DNA of 64,000 nt from Punctularia strigosozonata HHB-11173 SS5. Lineage: Eukaryota > Basidiomycota > Agaricomycetes > Corticiales > Punctulariaceae. This document shows, piece by piece, positions 49,454 through 61,519 of the stretch. The position numbers were made by a program, and so were the translations under genes. The stretch covers positions 1,334,876 through 1,398,875 of the forward strand of contig NW_006767433.1 in assembly GCF_000264995.1 (NCBI RefSeq), written 5' to 3'. Within the stretch, counting starts at the first letter, position 1. Each line of letters starts with the position of its first letter. The notes below the pieces were generated by a model, which was given only the letters and a program-made list of their open reading frames with translations, searched no databases and was not told the origin of the DNA.

Positions 49454-51351
49454 ATGATGCTCGTAGGAATACCTCGAAGAGCAGTGTCTTCTCTCCAGAA
49501 TTCGCGAACGCTCCTTGGTCGCAAAACATCCTATAAGAAACCTACCACAGACGTGCTCGAATCGCTGATGTCATTTCGGTGTCTCTCGAGTACAACTCAT
49601 GCGCAGGACCGGCAGTCCGAATACGACGAATTCTTTCGCTGTACGACCCAACGGTGGATCTGGAATGAGGCCCGTCGTGCGCTTGTCTCATAGCTTTGTG
49701 TATTCAAGCACTAATTCCTCGTGCAGAGCTCGCGATGCGGTATAAGCCGTTCAACGTTTCCGCTCTCAAGCGTGTGGCTTGCGATGCGACAGGTGCGAAG
49801 ACCTGCACGTCAATGATCAAGTTCGCTGAAGGTATGTGTCACTTACTATCATTGCCGCTCGAACTCCAGCCCTCACGATGCTTCAGGGTCCTTCAACAAA
49901 ATCTTCCTATTAAAATTCGACAACGGAGAAGAATGCATCGCTCGTATACCTTGTCCCGGTGCTGGCTCTGACAGGCTCTTGATCTCGAGTGAAGTGGCTA
50001 CTCTGGACTTCGCGCACCGCCACCTCGGCATTTCTACTGTGCCCAAGATACTAGCATGGAGTGCCGACGGCGACGGCTCTGAAGTCGGAAGCAGCTATAT
50101 GATAATGGAGAAGCTGCCGGGAGTGCCTCTTTCTGACCGCTGGTATAGTCTCACTGCCAAAGAAGCATGGGACGTGATGGACTCTACGATTCAGATGGAG
50201 AAGACGATGCGCTGTGTCCAGTTTTCGCAGATAGGAAGCCTCTACTTCAAGGAGGATGTTTCTGAAGAGCTCCAGTCTCGCCGCCTCTACGCATCTGACG
50301 TTCCTGATGACGACGCTTCTGACAGGTATCGCATTGGACCGACTGTTGAGTACGATTTTTGGAGGGGCGAGAGGAAGAACTTGAACATTGACCGTGGACC
50401 TTGTACGTCGTTTGGAGAAAGGCTATACCATTGATGTTGTGTCCTTACTCGCGATTTACAGGGTCTGACGTTTACTCCTACGCGGTAGCGGTCGCGGAAC
50501 GGGAGAAACTATGGTTATCTTCCTTTACACCAGATCGTTCTGCTCATCTCAAGGGCCCTTATGCATCCCGCGATGCTCATCTTCAACTTTTGGACGACTT
50601 TCTTGCAACCATACTAAATGTCGATATACCCGCTCATTTCTTGCCCCTTATACTCTGGCATCCTGATTTACATCGACCAAATCTGCTGGTTCGGGAGCAT
50701 GGACCCCTGGACATTACAGGCTTCATTGACTGGCAGCACGCGTGGGTTGGACCATGCTTTTTGCATATGCTCTTCACTCCAGCCTTCCGTCACCCCCACA
50801 CCATGATCGAAACGGTCGACATCAAATCCATGCCCTCTCTTCCCGATGACTTCGATACACTCGAGCCCTCCCAGCAAGAATTCGCCCGCGAGGAGCTTCG
50901 AATGGTAGAACTCGAACATCTCTTCCACCGGGGCATCGCCGAATTCGATTCCCCTCGGTACAAGGTTATCCGCTCGCCGCTTTACCCTCTCTTGGCAACA
51001 TTGTTCCGCCAGATCTCGGAGACATGGATCAATGGCCCTACCGAAGTTCTTCTCACGCTGGCGAAATTCTCGCGTAGCTGGGACCGAGTTGGAAAGCCTG
51101 GCACGAAATGCCCGGTTTCATTCACCGACGAGGAACTTCTTGCGCTCATCGAGGACCAGGAGCGCCAGCAGGAGCGCAATGCTTTCATACAAGTGTATTG
51201 CAAGAACGCTGGTATGGACCTCAACGGTGGAGTTGACCCGGAGCACTACGATAAAGCGAAAGAGTATCTCGCGTGGGTTCGGGAAAATAGATGGGATGAA
51301 ACGCTTGGACAATGGTTTGCTGAAGATGGCGCGCGATCGACGTTACTATAG
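49454..51351 (+). CDS. AIM9-like aminoglycoside-phosphotransferase-fold protein, copy 1
   Basis: A mitochondrial kinase-fold protein of the AIM9 / APH group; substrate unknown. The N-terminus (MMLVGIPRRAVSSLQNSRTL, then CLSSTTHAQ) is basic and lacks acids, like a mitochondrial targeting signal. Then come SEYDEFFRCTTQRWIWNEA, ELAMRYKPFNVSALKRVACD, FLLKFDNGEECIARIPCPG with the ATP-lysine-type strand, SSEVATLDFAHRHLGISTVP and GSSYMIMEKLPGVPL. The active site is intact: WHPDLHRPNLLV (catalytic Asp and Asn) and FIDWQHAW (metal-binding Asp). The C-terminus reads WVRENRWDETLGQWFAEDG. Four introns. A close paralogue follows at 53791 in the same direction; together they look like a tandem duplication. 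Confidence 0.88.
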
Positions 51352-51559
51352 AGAAAGCACGTCCGTATCTCCATACTGTGCGTCCTAATGCGAGTATGAC
51401 CGTCCGAACTACGGGACGTTGTTACATACAAATTTGTCTTGTCTGAGCTTTATTCTTTCGCTAAGCACGGAGTGCAGGCTTTTGGAATGGCACGACTGAC
51501 CGGCACCCCCATGGGATCCTTACGGATCATCAGCGTCGATGTGAACAATATCGATACTC

Positions 51560-53461
51560 TCATCGATTCCTCCATTCTGATTCCCATACCTTGGCCAGCA
51601 AACATCATTCGATGGGAATGCTCTCATAACGATGATAATTTACCTCAAAGAACCGTCTTCGGTCCACGGTTTTGATACCGCGGCAGGACGTCAGGTCCAG
51701 TGTCTGCAACTTCTCGCACGCATCGATGATGGGGAACAGACCTGCGGCTGCAGAAAGGTTAACGGTGTCGTACATTCACGTCGTATCGCTTATGTGAATG
51801 CTTACGAGTGAATTTTGTGCCAGCAACCTCGAGCGTTTGAAGAGACTCGCAACAAGAGATATATTGCGCAGCTTCGTCGTCGACTGAGGTGTTGCTAAGA
51901 TTTAACGTCTCTATCCGAGGCGGACCTTCGCCCTCGGATAACAGCCCAGCGAGATCCCCAGAGCGCAAGCCTGGGATCGCAGCCATATTCAACGTCTGGA
52001 GGTGTACCTCCGTCAGCGAGCCTTTGCGAGGCATTATGCCAATGGGACGCAATCACACACCTTGCATCGTCGGCCAACCTGGGCGATAAAGTCGCGAACT
52101 GCCGGGTCCCTGCTTCCCATACCGAGTTTGGTGTTACCAACCAAGGAGACGACCTCAAGGTCCGGACAACGTTCGGCAAGGATTGAGGTCAGCTCTCGGA
52201 GCATGGCGGGGGTCATAGTTAGCGCCGAAGAGTTGGAGAGGCTGGCCCTTCCTTGAGATGCACCCAGTGCGCCGAGATTAAGCGTCTTTAAGCGTGGTAG
52301 ATGCTCCATGGCAGTTAAGACGTCGTCCGTGAACACCATGGTGGACGTCAGGGATAGCTTCTCCAAGGGAGGTATGGAGAAATCCGGGTCCACTTTAGGC
52401 AAGTGTCGTATGCCGGTGAACGAGAGGTCCAGCCGATTGAGATTAGGGACCATCTTCAGCAGTGGGTGCAATGACGCGTCCCCGAGGCCTAGCTGTCGCA
52501 GCTTCAAGTTGCGCAGTTTCACCAGCTCAAAGCCTTCGGTCTCGTTCACAGCCGACAGGAATCGTGCGAACGCGGCATCGGTCTGAATGTGAAAGAAAGC
52601 ATTGAGATATACATATGTCTGCTATCTAGGGTTTGGACTGACCCAGTTCGGTTGTATGCCAGCAAGCTTCAGGACCTCGATGTCTCTGCAAGCAAGCACG
52701 AGGGCTGCTATCGACGCAGGGGTAGCAGAGGTCTGATTCAGATTCACGCTTGTAAGGAGGCGACATGATCGTGATATGGTGGCGACCACGTTGGCATCCA
52801 CCTTCGTGCAGCCGCTTTTTGGTGGAGTCAGAAACGCAATGGTGTTACGCGTAACGACGCCATAGCTACCGTAGATTGAGCTTCTTTAGGGAAGGGAGCT
52901 TCTTGAAGAGTTGCACCCAGGTCGATTCCGGTATGCTCGCTTGCCCAGTTATCTCCAGATCTGTCAATTCGGCGCCCACTCTGCCAACGGCCTCGACCGT
53001 TGCTTTCTTCACGTGTAACAACTCGCTTGTGAGGGTGATCGAAGGACCGCGCAAGAGATACTATCCGGTAGCAAGGCAGGCCGTCAACATGTTGGCAAAA
53101 CAAGGTCATACGCAGGACCAACAGTTGTCATGAATGGCGATGTTAACGCATCCGGAACTTCAGCGCGCATCATAGCGAAGAGCCGCGGGACGATGTGATC
53201 CGGCAGGTGTTCCAACCATTGTTTCTGAGACTCCCAATTACCCCCATTTGTTAGGAGCTTCAGGCTATGGATGAAGGCTCGAGCGCATAGAGTGGTCAAT
53301 GCGGGGACATGGCTGGGTTGCACGGATCTCGTTGAGTACGCAGTGGAGGTTATCGTTGATGTAGTTCGTGCGGAAGGGAGGTCGTCTTCGTTGGGAGCAC
53401 CAATCACTAGCGTGTTGCCTGCTCTGTCTGTCCGTCTCCTCTTAGTAGGTAGGCGAGCCAT
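51560..53461 (-). CDS. RNI-like leucine-rich repeat protein
   Basis: A protein of about 490 residues made mainly of LRR of the RNI/AMN1 kind, usual in substrate adaptors and signalling scaffolds. Start MARLPTKRRRTDRAGNTLVI at 53461, a basic N-terminus. An N-terminal helical part (LCARAFIHSLKLLTNGGNWE, WLEHLPDHIVPRLFAMM) could stand in for an F-box. Repeats follow: LTDLEITGQASIPE, LPSLKKLNLR, LLTSVNLNQTSATP, IEVLKLAGIQPNW, LRNLKLRQLGLGDASLHPLL, LNRLDLSFTGIRHLP, LKTLNLGALGASQ, LEVVSLVGNTKL, IETLNLSNTSVDDEAAQYIS and LQTLDLTSCRGIKTVDRRRF. A last exon ends VWESEWRNR with stop at 51560. About seven introns. It sits on the opposite strand between two AIM9-like paralogues. Confidence 0.82.
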
Positions 53462-53790
53462 TGCAAGAATCGTTGGAGAGCATCTCCCGACAGTGTCCTA
53501 GGCTGGGCCTAGCGGCGGCTGAGACTCGACACTCAATGCAGCAACAGCTATGGCGTCATTGATTGCGAGCGAACCGTTATGCTTATATTAGGTGAGCGGC
53601 TTACTACCTACACTCTCTGTTCCCCGAGAGCACTCGTCGTGTATTGTAATCCGGATTCTGACCAATATTCATCTGCCTCAATCATCAGGACTGCTTTACA
53701 GGGGCGCGTACAGCATTTTCTGATCTCACCTTGTGTTTACTCGACATCACAACATGCGCCCACAATTCAAATGTCCAACCTTTCACTACT
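53462..53790. other. Divergent promoter region, RNI-like and AIM9-like copy 2
   Basis: About 330 bases between the two start codons. No gene seen. Confidence 0.5.
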
Positions 53791-55695
53791 ATGCTCATCG
53801 GAGCAGTCGGAAGAGCGAGTCTGCAGAAATCGGCGACATTTGTCAAACAACGGATATCCAACATTCACCCTAGGACTCGTCCAACGGTCTTTATACCGCT
53901 CTTGTTGCACCGTTGTCTCCTGAGTACAGCTCCGGCGCATGGTCACCCTTCCGAATACGATGAATTTTTCGGGTGTACGACTAGGAGATGGCTTTTCAAC
54001 GAAGAAATGCGTACGTGCGTTCCTTACTTTTGACTGTACGTCCTTATCATCCGCACAGAGCTTGCAAAGCGGTACAAGCCATTCAATGTTCCTGCACTGA
54101 AGCGCGTGGCCTGCGATGCGGCAGGTGCGAAAGTGTGCAGGTCGATGACGAAGCTTGCAGAAGGTATGTGCCACCATCATACTCATCTCTGGACATCAGC
54201 CCTCACAGCGATCTAGGATCCTCAAACAAAGTGTTCCTGTTGAAGTTTGACGACGGAAAAGAATGCATTGCCCGCGTTCCTTGTCCCGGCCTTGCCTCCG
54301 AGCCCCTCGTGATCTCAAGCGAGGTGGCTACTCTTGACTTTGTGCGTCGCCATCTGGACATTCCTGCTGTACCCAAAGTCCTCGCGTGGAGTACCGACGG
54401 GGCCGACTCTGAGGTCGGATCTAGCTACATCATCATGGAGAGGTCACCAGGCGTTCCACTCACTGATGTCCGTTACTCTGCTGTCGGAGGGAGAGAGCTA
54501 TTCGATCATGTCATAAATCCTGTGATATCAATGGAGAAAATCGTCGGTGGCCCCCGATTCTCACAGATAGGTAGTCTGTACTTCAAGGAGGATGTTTCGG
54601 ACGAGCTCAAGTCTCGCCGTCTATACGCTCCGGACGTTCCCGACGACGAGGCGTCGGACATATATCGCATTGGACCAACTGTCCAACACGATTTTTGGAA
54701 GGATGAGAGAAAGGATCTGGACATAGATCGAGGCCCTTGTGAGTCGCCCGCACTGGCAGTATTGTCGACAGAGCTAACCTCGCTTGCGACTTGCAGGGCC
54801 TGACATCCATTCCTACGCGGTTGCGGTGGCCGAACGGGAGAGACGATGGATAACTGCCTTCGCGCGTGATCCTCCTTCGGGAGCCTTTCTCAAGGGTCCC
54901 TTCAGATCCCCGGATCAACATCATCGACTGTTGGACGCCTTCCTCGCCACTGTGCAAGGACTTGAGATACCCAGCGATTTCTCGCCTTTCGTCCTTTGGC
55001 ATCCCGATGCGCACCGTGCAAATGTGTTGGTTCAAGAGCACGGCCCGCCGGAGGTCACAGGTTTGGTCGACTGGCAACACGCGTGGATCGGCCCGCGCTT
55101 TTTGCAGTTACTCGTTCCTCCAGCCTTTAGCCACTTTCACACTATGATTGATCCAGTCAAATTCGACTCCACGCCCTCTCTCCCACATGGCTTTGATGCG
55201 ATGAAACCAGAGGACCAAGACTATGCCCGCGAGGAGCTTAGAATGGTGCAGCGGGAGCGACTCTATCAGCTGGCCCTAGCCCTTCACGATCGTCCTCGTT
55301 TCGATATTCTGAACTCACCGCTATGGCCCTCAATGGCATTGTTATTCCATTCGCTCTCCGAGACGTGGACCGATGGTCCTACTCACTCACTCCTTGCAAT
55401 CGCTAAACTTTGCCGCAATTGGGACCGCGTCGGTAAACCTGGCTCGCCATGTCTGGTGACGGTTCCGGACGAGGCTATTCTGGAGTTGTGCGACGATGAA
55501 GAGCATATGCACGAGCGCAGAACGCTGATAGAATACTTCTGCAACAAGGCCCGCGTTGATTCGGACGGTGGAGTTGCCCCGGAGCATTACGAGGAAGCGA
55601 AGGAGTACCTTGAACAGGTCCGGAAACACAAATGGAATGAGACAGCATATGGTCCATGGTTTGCGGAGGACAGTGCACAGCCGAACATCTCGTAG
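53791..55695 (+). CDS. AIM9-like aminoglycoside-phosphotransferase-fold protein, copy 2
   Basis: Paralogue of the gene at 49454 with the same exon plan. Start MLIGAVGRASLQKSATFVKQ at 53791; the N-terminal 50 residues are basic and Ser/Thr-rich with LLLHRCLLSTAP, a likely mitochondrial signal. Matching segments are SEYDEFFGCTTRRWLFNEEM, ELAKRYKPFNVPALKRVACD, FLLKFDDGKECIARVPCPGL and GSSYIIMERSPGVPL. The catalytic loop WHPDAHRANVLV and LVDWQHAW are intact. The C-terminus YFCNKARVDSDGGVAPEHYE matches copy 1 closely. Four introns in the same places, as far as I can see, support duplication rather than retroposition. The targeting signals of the two copies differ much more than the domains. Confidence 0.9.
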
Positions 55696-55838
55696 CGATC
55701 ACGGCCATGTAAACCCAGTTCCGAAATGTAATGGCTGTATTGTCTGAAGTCTGAGGATGTGAACACGACTGAGCTTGCCTCTGGGTGAATGGTAGCGAAA
55801 CACAGAGCAAAACCCGAAGGATACGCATACAAACCATC

Positions 55839-57108
55839 TCATCTGGCACCTGAAAATACCCGACCTACGCTGTTCTTGACAGCCCCTGCGAGTATTTGCC
55901 CGCCGAATCCGCCCAGACCCATGTTCCAGCCACCGGATGCGGCGTTCGCCCATCGTTGTTTGGCGTCGCGGTCGCTATCGGGCATCAAACATCAGCTTCT
56001 TCCAGCATGAGTGCAGCTATTCCACTCACGCGTAGGTGAAGCCAATCACATTGGTCCTGCAAAACTTATTGAGTGAACTTGCTTCTCGACTAATCTGATG
56101 CGGAACTCACACGTTGAAAATAAGAGCGAGGATCACGATTGGGATGATACTGTAGCGTCACAGAATCTGAGATACGATCTGGAGGCAACAACAGACGGGA
56201 CCACGCACGAAAGGTTAAGTCTGAGTATGCCTATGATAAGCAGCAAGACCCATAGCACAGGGAACGCATATAATGCGATCTGCACGTTCGACATTAATAT
56301 GGCACATCTGAACATTCCTGATTGACCGAACCAACCCAGAACATTCTGATCAGATTGTACGTCAGCATATAAACAGCTGTGTGAAGCGTGGACATGCAGC
56401 ATACCGCGAGTCTATGGGATTTGCGGGTCGCGACGGCTAAATTAAACAGTGAGCTGGCGCGTTACTGTTCCATGCAGCCATTTTTTTACGTCTCTGCTCT
56501 CGAAGACCCAGTAGCTCTCCCCATCGTCGTCAACTTGATTCCAAAACCGCAGCCCAACAAGCGTCCGCCCTGCAACATTCTGCGAGGTATTCAGAACCCG
56601 GTCGTACATATGGCAAGGCACTCACGCGACAATTCCAAAAGTCCATAGCAAGCAGCACGACGACTACCACGGTCTGAAGCATAAGTTAGTACAGCGGTAT
56701 GAGGAGATCGCGTGTTCTCACAGCTATCACGTAGTTGCCGAACGTTCCACCTAGGATATATACGGTGATGGCTGCTATCCGAAAGAAATAAAGGAAGAAA
56801 AGGGCGACAGGATGCGCAGACTAGCATTGCGATGAGCAGAGACAGCTTCACTTAGCAGAGCGGCATACTTGTCTGAAAATAGCCCCGAGTCCTGCAGCAG
56901 CAGGGTACACGGTTGGAACGATCGGCGAACTGAAGCGTATGCGCTACGCACCGGATTCAACGTCGGTGGGCGCGGCCTCCGCGCGACTCGTGGGCGTCAG
57001 CACGACAGGTTGTCGCGCGTTCGCGTTCTGTATGTTTCCCTTCGGTACCTCAGGGACGCTGGGTTCATCTGGCTCGATAGTCTCCAATAACGGCGTAGCA
57101 GCGCTCAT
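55839..57108 (-). CDS. TVP23: Golgi membrane protein TVP23 (FAM18 family)
   Basis: A four-helix protein of late Golgi vesicles. Start [20 protein letters not shown] at 57108, a Pro-rich cytosolic N-terminus. The diagnostic segments follow: [103 protein letters not shown] and [19 protein letters not shown]. The Gly-rich tail [20 protein letters not shown] ends at 55839. About eight introns; the join just before SAHPVALFF is not resolved. The start codon is only 48 bases from that of the next gene on the other strand. Confidence 0.9.
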
Positions 57109-57156
57109 CGTGGTAGTGACCGCGCGGTGTAGTGGCTGTGTTACCAGCCGTTCGTC
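57109..57156. promoter_or_regulatory. 48-base gap between two divergent start codons
   Basis: TVP23 (minus) and the membrane protein gene (plus) have start codons 48 bases apart. Both leaders and core promoters must be very short, overlap each other, or reach into the opposite coding region. Confidence 0.55.
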
Positions 57157-58794
57157 ATGGACGGTCACCGCGTCGACGAGCTGCCCGACGAGCGCACCGC
57201 GCTGCTCGGCGTGCACAACACGACCGGCCCCAACGGCAACGGCATCGTCGCCGAGACTGAACTACCGGCTATCAAGCCAGCTGCCGAGCTCGTCCTCGCT
57301 CAAGGCATCCGGTTCACCAGCCTCGACGACCTCGCTGCACACGAGTTGAGCACGCGGACAGCGCAGGCGGCATTCACCTTGGTGGTCCTGCTCTTCGTGC
57401 TCCACGAATCGAAATGCAAGGCTAGCGAGGACGTGTGGGAGACTTGGTTGCAAGAGCAAACACGTTTAGAGGACGTGCATGAGCTGGAGCAGCAAGTCAT
57501 GTATGTCTGGAATAACTTCCTGCACGCAGATGGGAGTGGTAAGGATGTGAAAGAGGTGCTATGGATGTCATTCCCAGTGGAAGATAACAAAGCACCCCAG
57601 CTTCGAGGTATGTTACTAGAACGCGTCAGGTTACAGCGCATTCTGACATGAGGGTAGTGGTGGACTTCGTGAGCCATGGTCTCGCACCAGACAGCCTATT
57701 CACCCATCGCATGCTCTTTCTGAGTTATGAGCATACTTGGAAGCATGGTCACTATGGCATAGAAGAACCCAACGAATCGCTCTCTCACCGTGCATTGAGT
57801 CGTTTGGATTCATTGGCATCCCCACGGTAAGTCTTATGCGCACCTGTGCCTCTCATAGCTGATGCACTACATCCATAGGGTCCTTCATCTTATCGAGCTT
57901 GCCTTCAAGCTGCTGTATCTCTTTCTTCTCGGCAGTTACGTGATGACTCCTCCCAGGAAGCCCGTCATCGTCGACGACCCACCTTCCCTTGGCTTTCGCG
58001 GCGTCTGTATCTTGCTTTACACAGCCGCCTCGCTGATTCGTCGGTGGTCGATGTCGACATTACCGTCCTCTCTTGTTTTTCTATCCTTCGTCTCCCACAT
58101 CACGGCCGAACCGTGTCCTGGAGACATCGCCTTCGACGTACTTTTACTTGCCCTGATCTGGCACCTACTTGCTCTTCACCTGCCAGATTCACCTTCCCCT
58201 CTCCTCGTGCTAAGCGTCAGCGATTCCTTGCCGTTGGCTGCACTCTTCCAACGCGCCGTCACGCACGCCATCCGCCCCGCCGTCTTATTCTTCTTACCCA
58301 TCTTCTTCGTGTCCTTTTACATGCTTTCTCTCTCCCTATCCGACACATTCCTACGAGCTACAGCTTCGTTTACAGATCCGCTGCCGAGCGCGCCCATCGA
58401 GACCCGAACATCGCTCCTCACGCTATGTCTCCTCGTCCTCGTCCTTTTCTCTGCCTCGCTGTGTATCCTGACCGTGACTGCAGCCTCTCAAGGGTTTAGT
58501 GCGACGCAGGCGATCGATCCTTGGGACCGCTTCGGCACAGGCGTCGGCAGGCAAGCTCGGCGATCCTTCTTCCACGCCGTCCATCATCACTACTCGGATC
58601 GCTACTACTTCCCGCCGCCGTTCAACCTACTGTTCATCGTCGTCGTTCAGGTACCGGCTTGTGCCATATGGTTGGCTAGCCGAGGCAATGCACGGTCTTG
58701 CAGAGCCAGGATGGAGAAAATCGTTTGGAGGGCGACAGTTGGGCCATTCGCCCTTCTCTTTGCGGGCACATCGTTATGGGGTTTATGGAGATAG
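57157..58794 (+). CDS. Multi-pass membrane protein of unknown function
   Basis: Three exons (57157-57607, 57658-57826, 57879-58794) give 512 codons in frame. The N-terminus MDGHRVDELPDERTALLGVH carries an ERTALLG motif that resembles an acidic dileucine sorting signal. A first hydrophobic helix AAFTLVVLLFVLHESKC follows, then a charged cytosolic part (WLQEQTRLEDVHELEQQVMY). At least seven further membrane segments lie in the last exon, for example LIELAFKLLYLFLLGSYVM, AVLFFLPIFFVSFYMLSLSL, LLTLCLLVLVLFSASLCILT and PFNLLFIVVVQVPACAIWLA. The overall plan recalls vacuolar TRP-like channels of the Yvc1 type, but I see no motif that proves it. Function left open. Confidence 0.75.
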
Positions 58795-59316
58795 TGCATA
58801 CACACTTGTGGCAATCCATACGCGAATCACCACTCTCTCGTCCTAGGCTTAGCAAGGCACCGAATCGCAGTGAGTAGTCACCTGCTGAGGGACAGTGTAT
58901 GTATGCATCGGGCGGCGCTGAGTTCGATCAAGTGTGCCAGCCAACAACCCGCTCTGCGGAGTAGCGGGTCATCTCATTGAGTACTTTAACGAAATGATAC
59001 ATTTTTACGAGGACGAGGCAGCTTGCAAATCATTGAACTCAAAGACATGGCCACAAAGTTGAGAGTTGAGGTTACAAAGAGACGAAGTGAACTCGGCGAC
59101 GATGAGCCCACCGTCGCGACGATACGAAACACATAACATAGCATCTCAAGAGTGCCGAAGAAAATGAATGGTAAGGATATATACGTGCTGCGTGAAGGAG
59201 AAAATGCGGCGAAGTCCAAAGATGTCACAAATGAAAGCGAATGGCGTGTAAGCATTGCAGATAGAGAGTCCATCAGACGTGAGATACGATAGCGAGGCGA
59301 GAGGTGGGGTCGGCGA
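58795..59316. other. Convergent 3' intergenic region
   Basis: About 520 bases between the stops of the membrane protein gene and the phosphatase gene. No gene recognised. Confidence 0.5.
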
Positions 59317-61519
59317 TCAGCTGCCGCCGAACCAGCCGCGCGCGTCTACGCGCGAGCAGGCCGTCGTCGGCGTGGGCGGCACGCCTAGCCCGATGAAGGA
59401 CCGCGTGCGCCCGTGCGCGCGCACGGTCGATACCTTGGGGGGAGAAACGAGCGGGAAGGGTACAGGAGCGGCGTGCGACATGAGGGTCATGGTGGACGGC
59501 GTCCGTGCGGTAGGCGTGGGCGACGGCGGGAAGACGAAGAGCGTCTGTGACGGCGTGTTGACGTTCTGCTGTGTTTGGGGTGAGTTTTTGTTGATGGGAA
59601 GGACCTCGTTCGAGAGCGAGCGGAGGAAGAGGGGAGGTGGAGTCGGGCGGCGGGATTCGGTGCGCAGGCGCGTAGGTACGGCGGGTTTGGCCGACTGCGG
59701 GGGCTTGGTGGTGATGGGAGGGCCTTTGGCGGAGGGAGGGGCTTCGGGCGATGAGGGGACGGGAGGCAGAATAGCGAGGGGCGCCGGACGGCGTCTGGGC
59801 TTGGCGCCGAACCTGCCGCGCGAGGGCAAATCGAACGTAGCACGAATTGCCGTGGCAGGAGGAGGCGGGAGCACGAACGCGGTCTTATGGGCGGGCGCAG
59901 AAGGCGGAGGTCTGGGCGTTCTTAACGGACGAGCGGTCATAGGCGTGAAAGGCGTGGTCCCTTCCCGGGGGTCGGAGAGGTCTTCGGGCTCCGCGCTCGA
60001 TGCGCGCGACATGGGACTCTTGTCGTCGAATCCACCACCCACACCCAGCAGCTCCGCCTCCTCGTCTTCCTCGACTAAGTCCTCACTGAGGATGCTGCCG
60101 TTGGTGAGGTTACTGGCGATGGAGGCCGTTCTACGGCGCCCGCCGTAACGAGTCTTCCATGCAAGACCCATACCCAAGCCACCCGACGACGTGGACGAAG
60201 CCGACGCCTTGCGCGCCAATATGCGATCCTCCATCGCCTTGTCCAAGGCTCTGGCCTCCCGCGCAACCTCGATGTTATCCCGCCAATCATCGTCGGTATC
60301 TGACGACGCCGCCTCCATCATCTGCCGCCTCCGCCCCCACTCCTCCTCCAGCTCCGCAACATCGGACGACTTGTCCGATGGCGTAGGTGACGTATTTCCG
60401 GGCCGTAAGGTGCGCTCATAGTCCAACAACTGGTAAATCAGACTAGCAAAGCATCGTCAGACGGTGCCATGGCGACCCATAATCGAACGATAATACGTAC
60501 GACATATTGGGTCCGACATGTTTGCTTTTGTTTTTCACGAATTCATAGGCGGCATGGTAGCCTTTGAGTTCCCACACTTCAGGGGAGACATGAGGCGAAG
60601 AAGTTGCGGCGGCACGCATAACAAGCGCGATCACAATGGTGGCCGACCGCGAGATGCCACATTGACAGCTGATTTAAAACATTATAAATGGGCGCATATA
60701 TGCTAGAGATGGTGGTACGCACTGGATGAGGACGCCCTCGTTCCGCTCGAGAGCTTGGTCGACAAATTGCATAGCTGCAGGGAAACCCTGCTGGATGAGG
60801 TCCGACTGACCATGAGACCAGTGCAGCTTTAGATAGTGCATCCCAGGCCTGCCCGTAGGCACGTGCGGGGGGTAATAGGTGGACCGGGACGTGTCCATAG
60901 TTTCGCTCAGATTGGGCGTGGACGCGAAGGGCCGGATCGGCTGCGCCGATGCGGCGTCGAACGGAGAGGCGACCTCCTTCGCGACGTTGAGGATGGCCTT
61001 GATCCCACGCTGTATCAACCCTGCATAGTCCTTGGCGTTATCCTCTGAACCTAACCAGATGCCGGGCAGGATTTGGATGGGACCGTCAGCGTAAGGGGCT
61101 GTGGGAGATCCCCCGTCTTCCTCTCTGCGATGCAGCACCGGAAGCGAGGCCACGGACGGTCTGCGGAGCCGTCCCGTAGGGGGTTCTATTTGCTGCGGCG
61201 CTTCGGGCGGCGGCGGGAGAGCGAGCGAGCTGCTGGACGACTGCGCAGAGGGCAGCGTGAGCGAGAGCCGCTTCATATTCCTGAGGGCCTTGGGCTTGGT
61301 GCTGAGGGCGGGGTTGAAGGGAAGAAAATCGGAAGTTTCTGAAGTAGCGGAAGACATAGTGGAATTCGGGGCGGAGCTGTCGGTGAGGCCGAGGGCGAGC
61401 TGAACAGGTTCGTTTTGAGCCGGGGTGTCAATGCGCAGGGCGGGTGGTGGTCCTCTCCTGCGTGCCACGGCTGGCCGGGGTGTGGACTCGGGCCCGTATG
61501 GGTTCTGTGCGTCCTGCAT
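59317..61519 (-). CDS. Dual-specificity protein phosphatase with long disordered tails
   Basis: Removes phosphate from Tyr and Ser/Thr, probably on a MAP kinase. Start MQDAQNPYGPESTPRPAVAR at 61519. After about 140 disordered residues the DSP fold begins with ILPGIWLGSEDNAKDYAGLI and GIKAILNVAKEVASPF, then GMHYLKLHWSHGQSDLIQ. A 54-base intron (about 60678-60731) splits the active-site loop: VLI plus HCQCGISRSATIVIALVMRA, which completes HCx5R with Cys and Arg present. WELKGYHAAYEFVKNKSKHV and GPNMSLIYQLLDYERTLRP close the domain. A second intron lies near 60427-60484. The last 350 residues are Pro/Ser/Arg-rich and unlike any domain I know. Domain order fits fungal Msg5-type MAPK phosphatases, though these vary widely. 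Confidence 0.9.

Noticed and set aside
59255-60148. 297-codon plus-strand frame, Gly/Arg-rich, over the phosphatase tail
   Set aside because: Antisense shadow of the Pro/Ser-rich C-terminal tail of the phosphatase.
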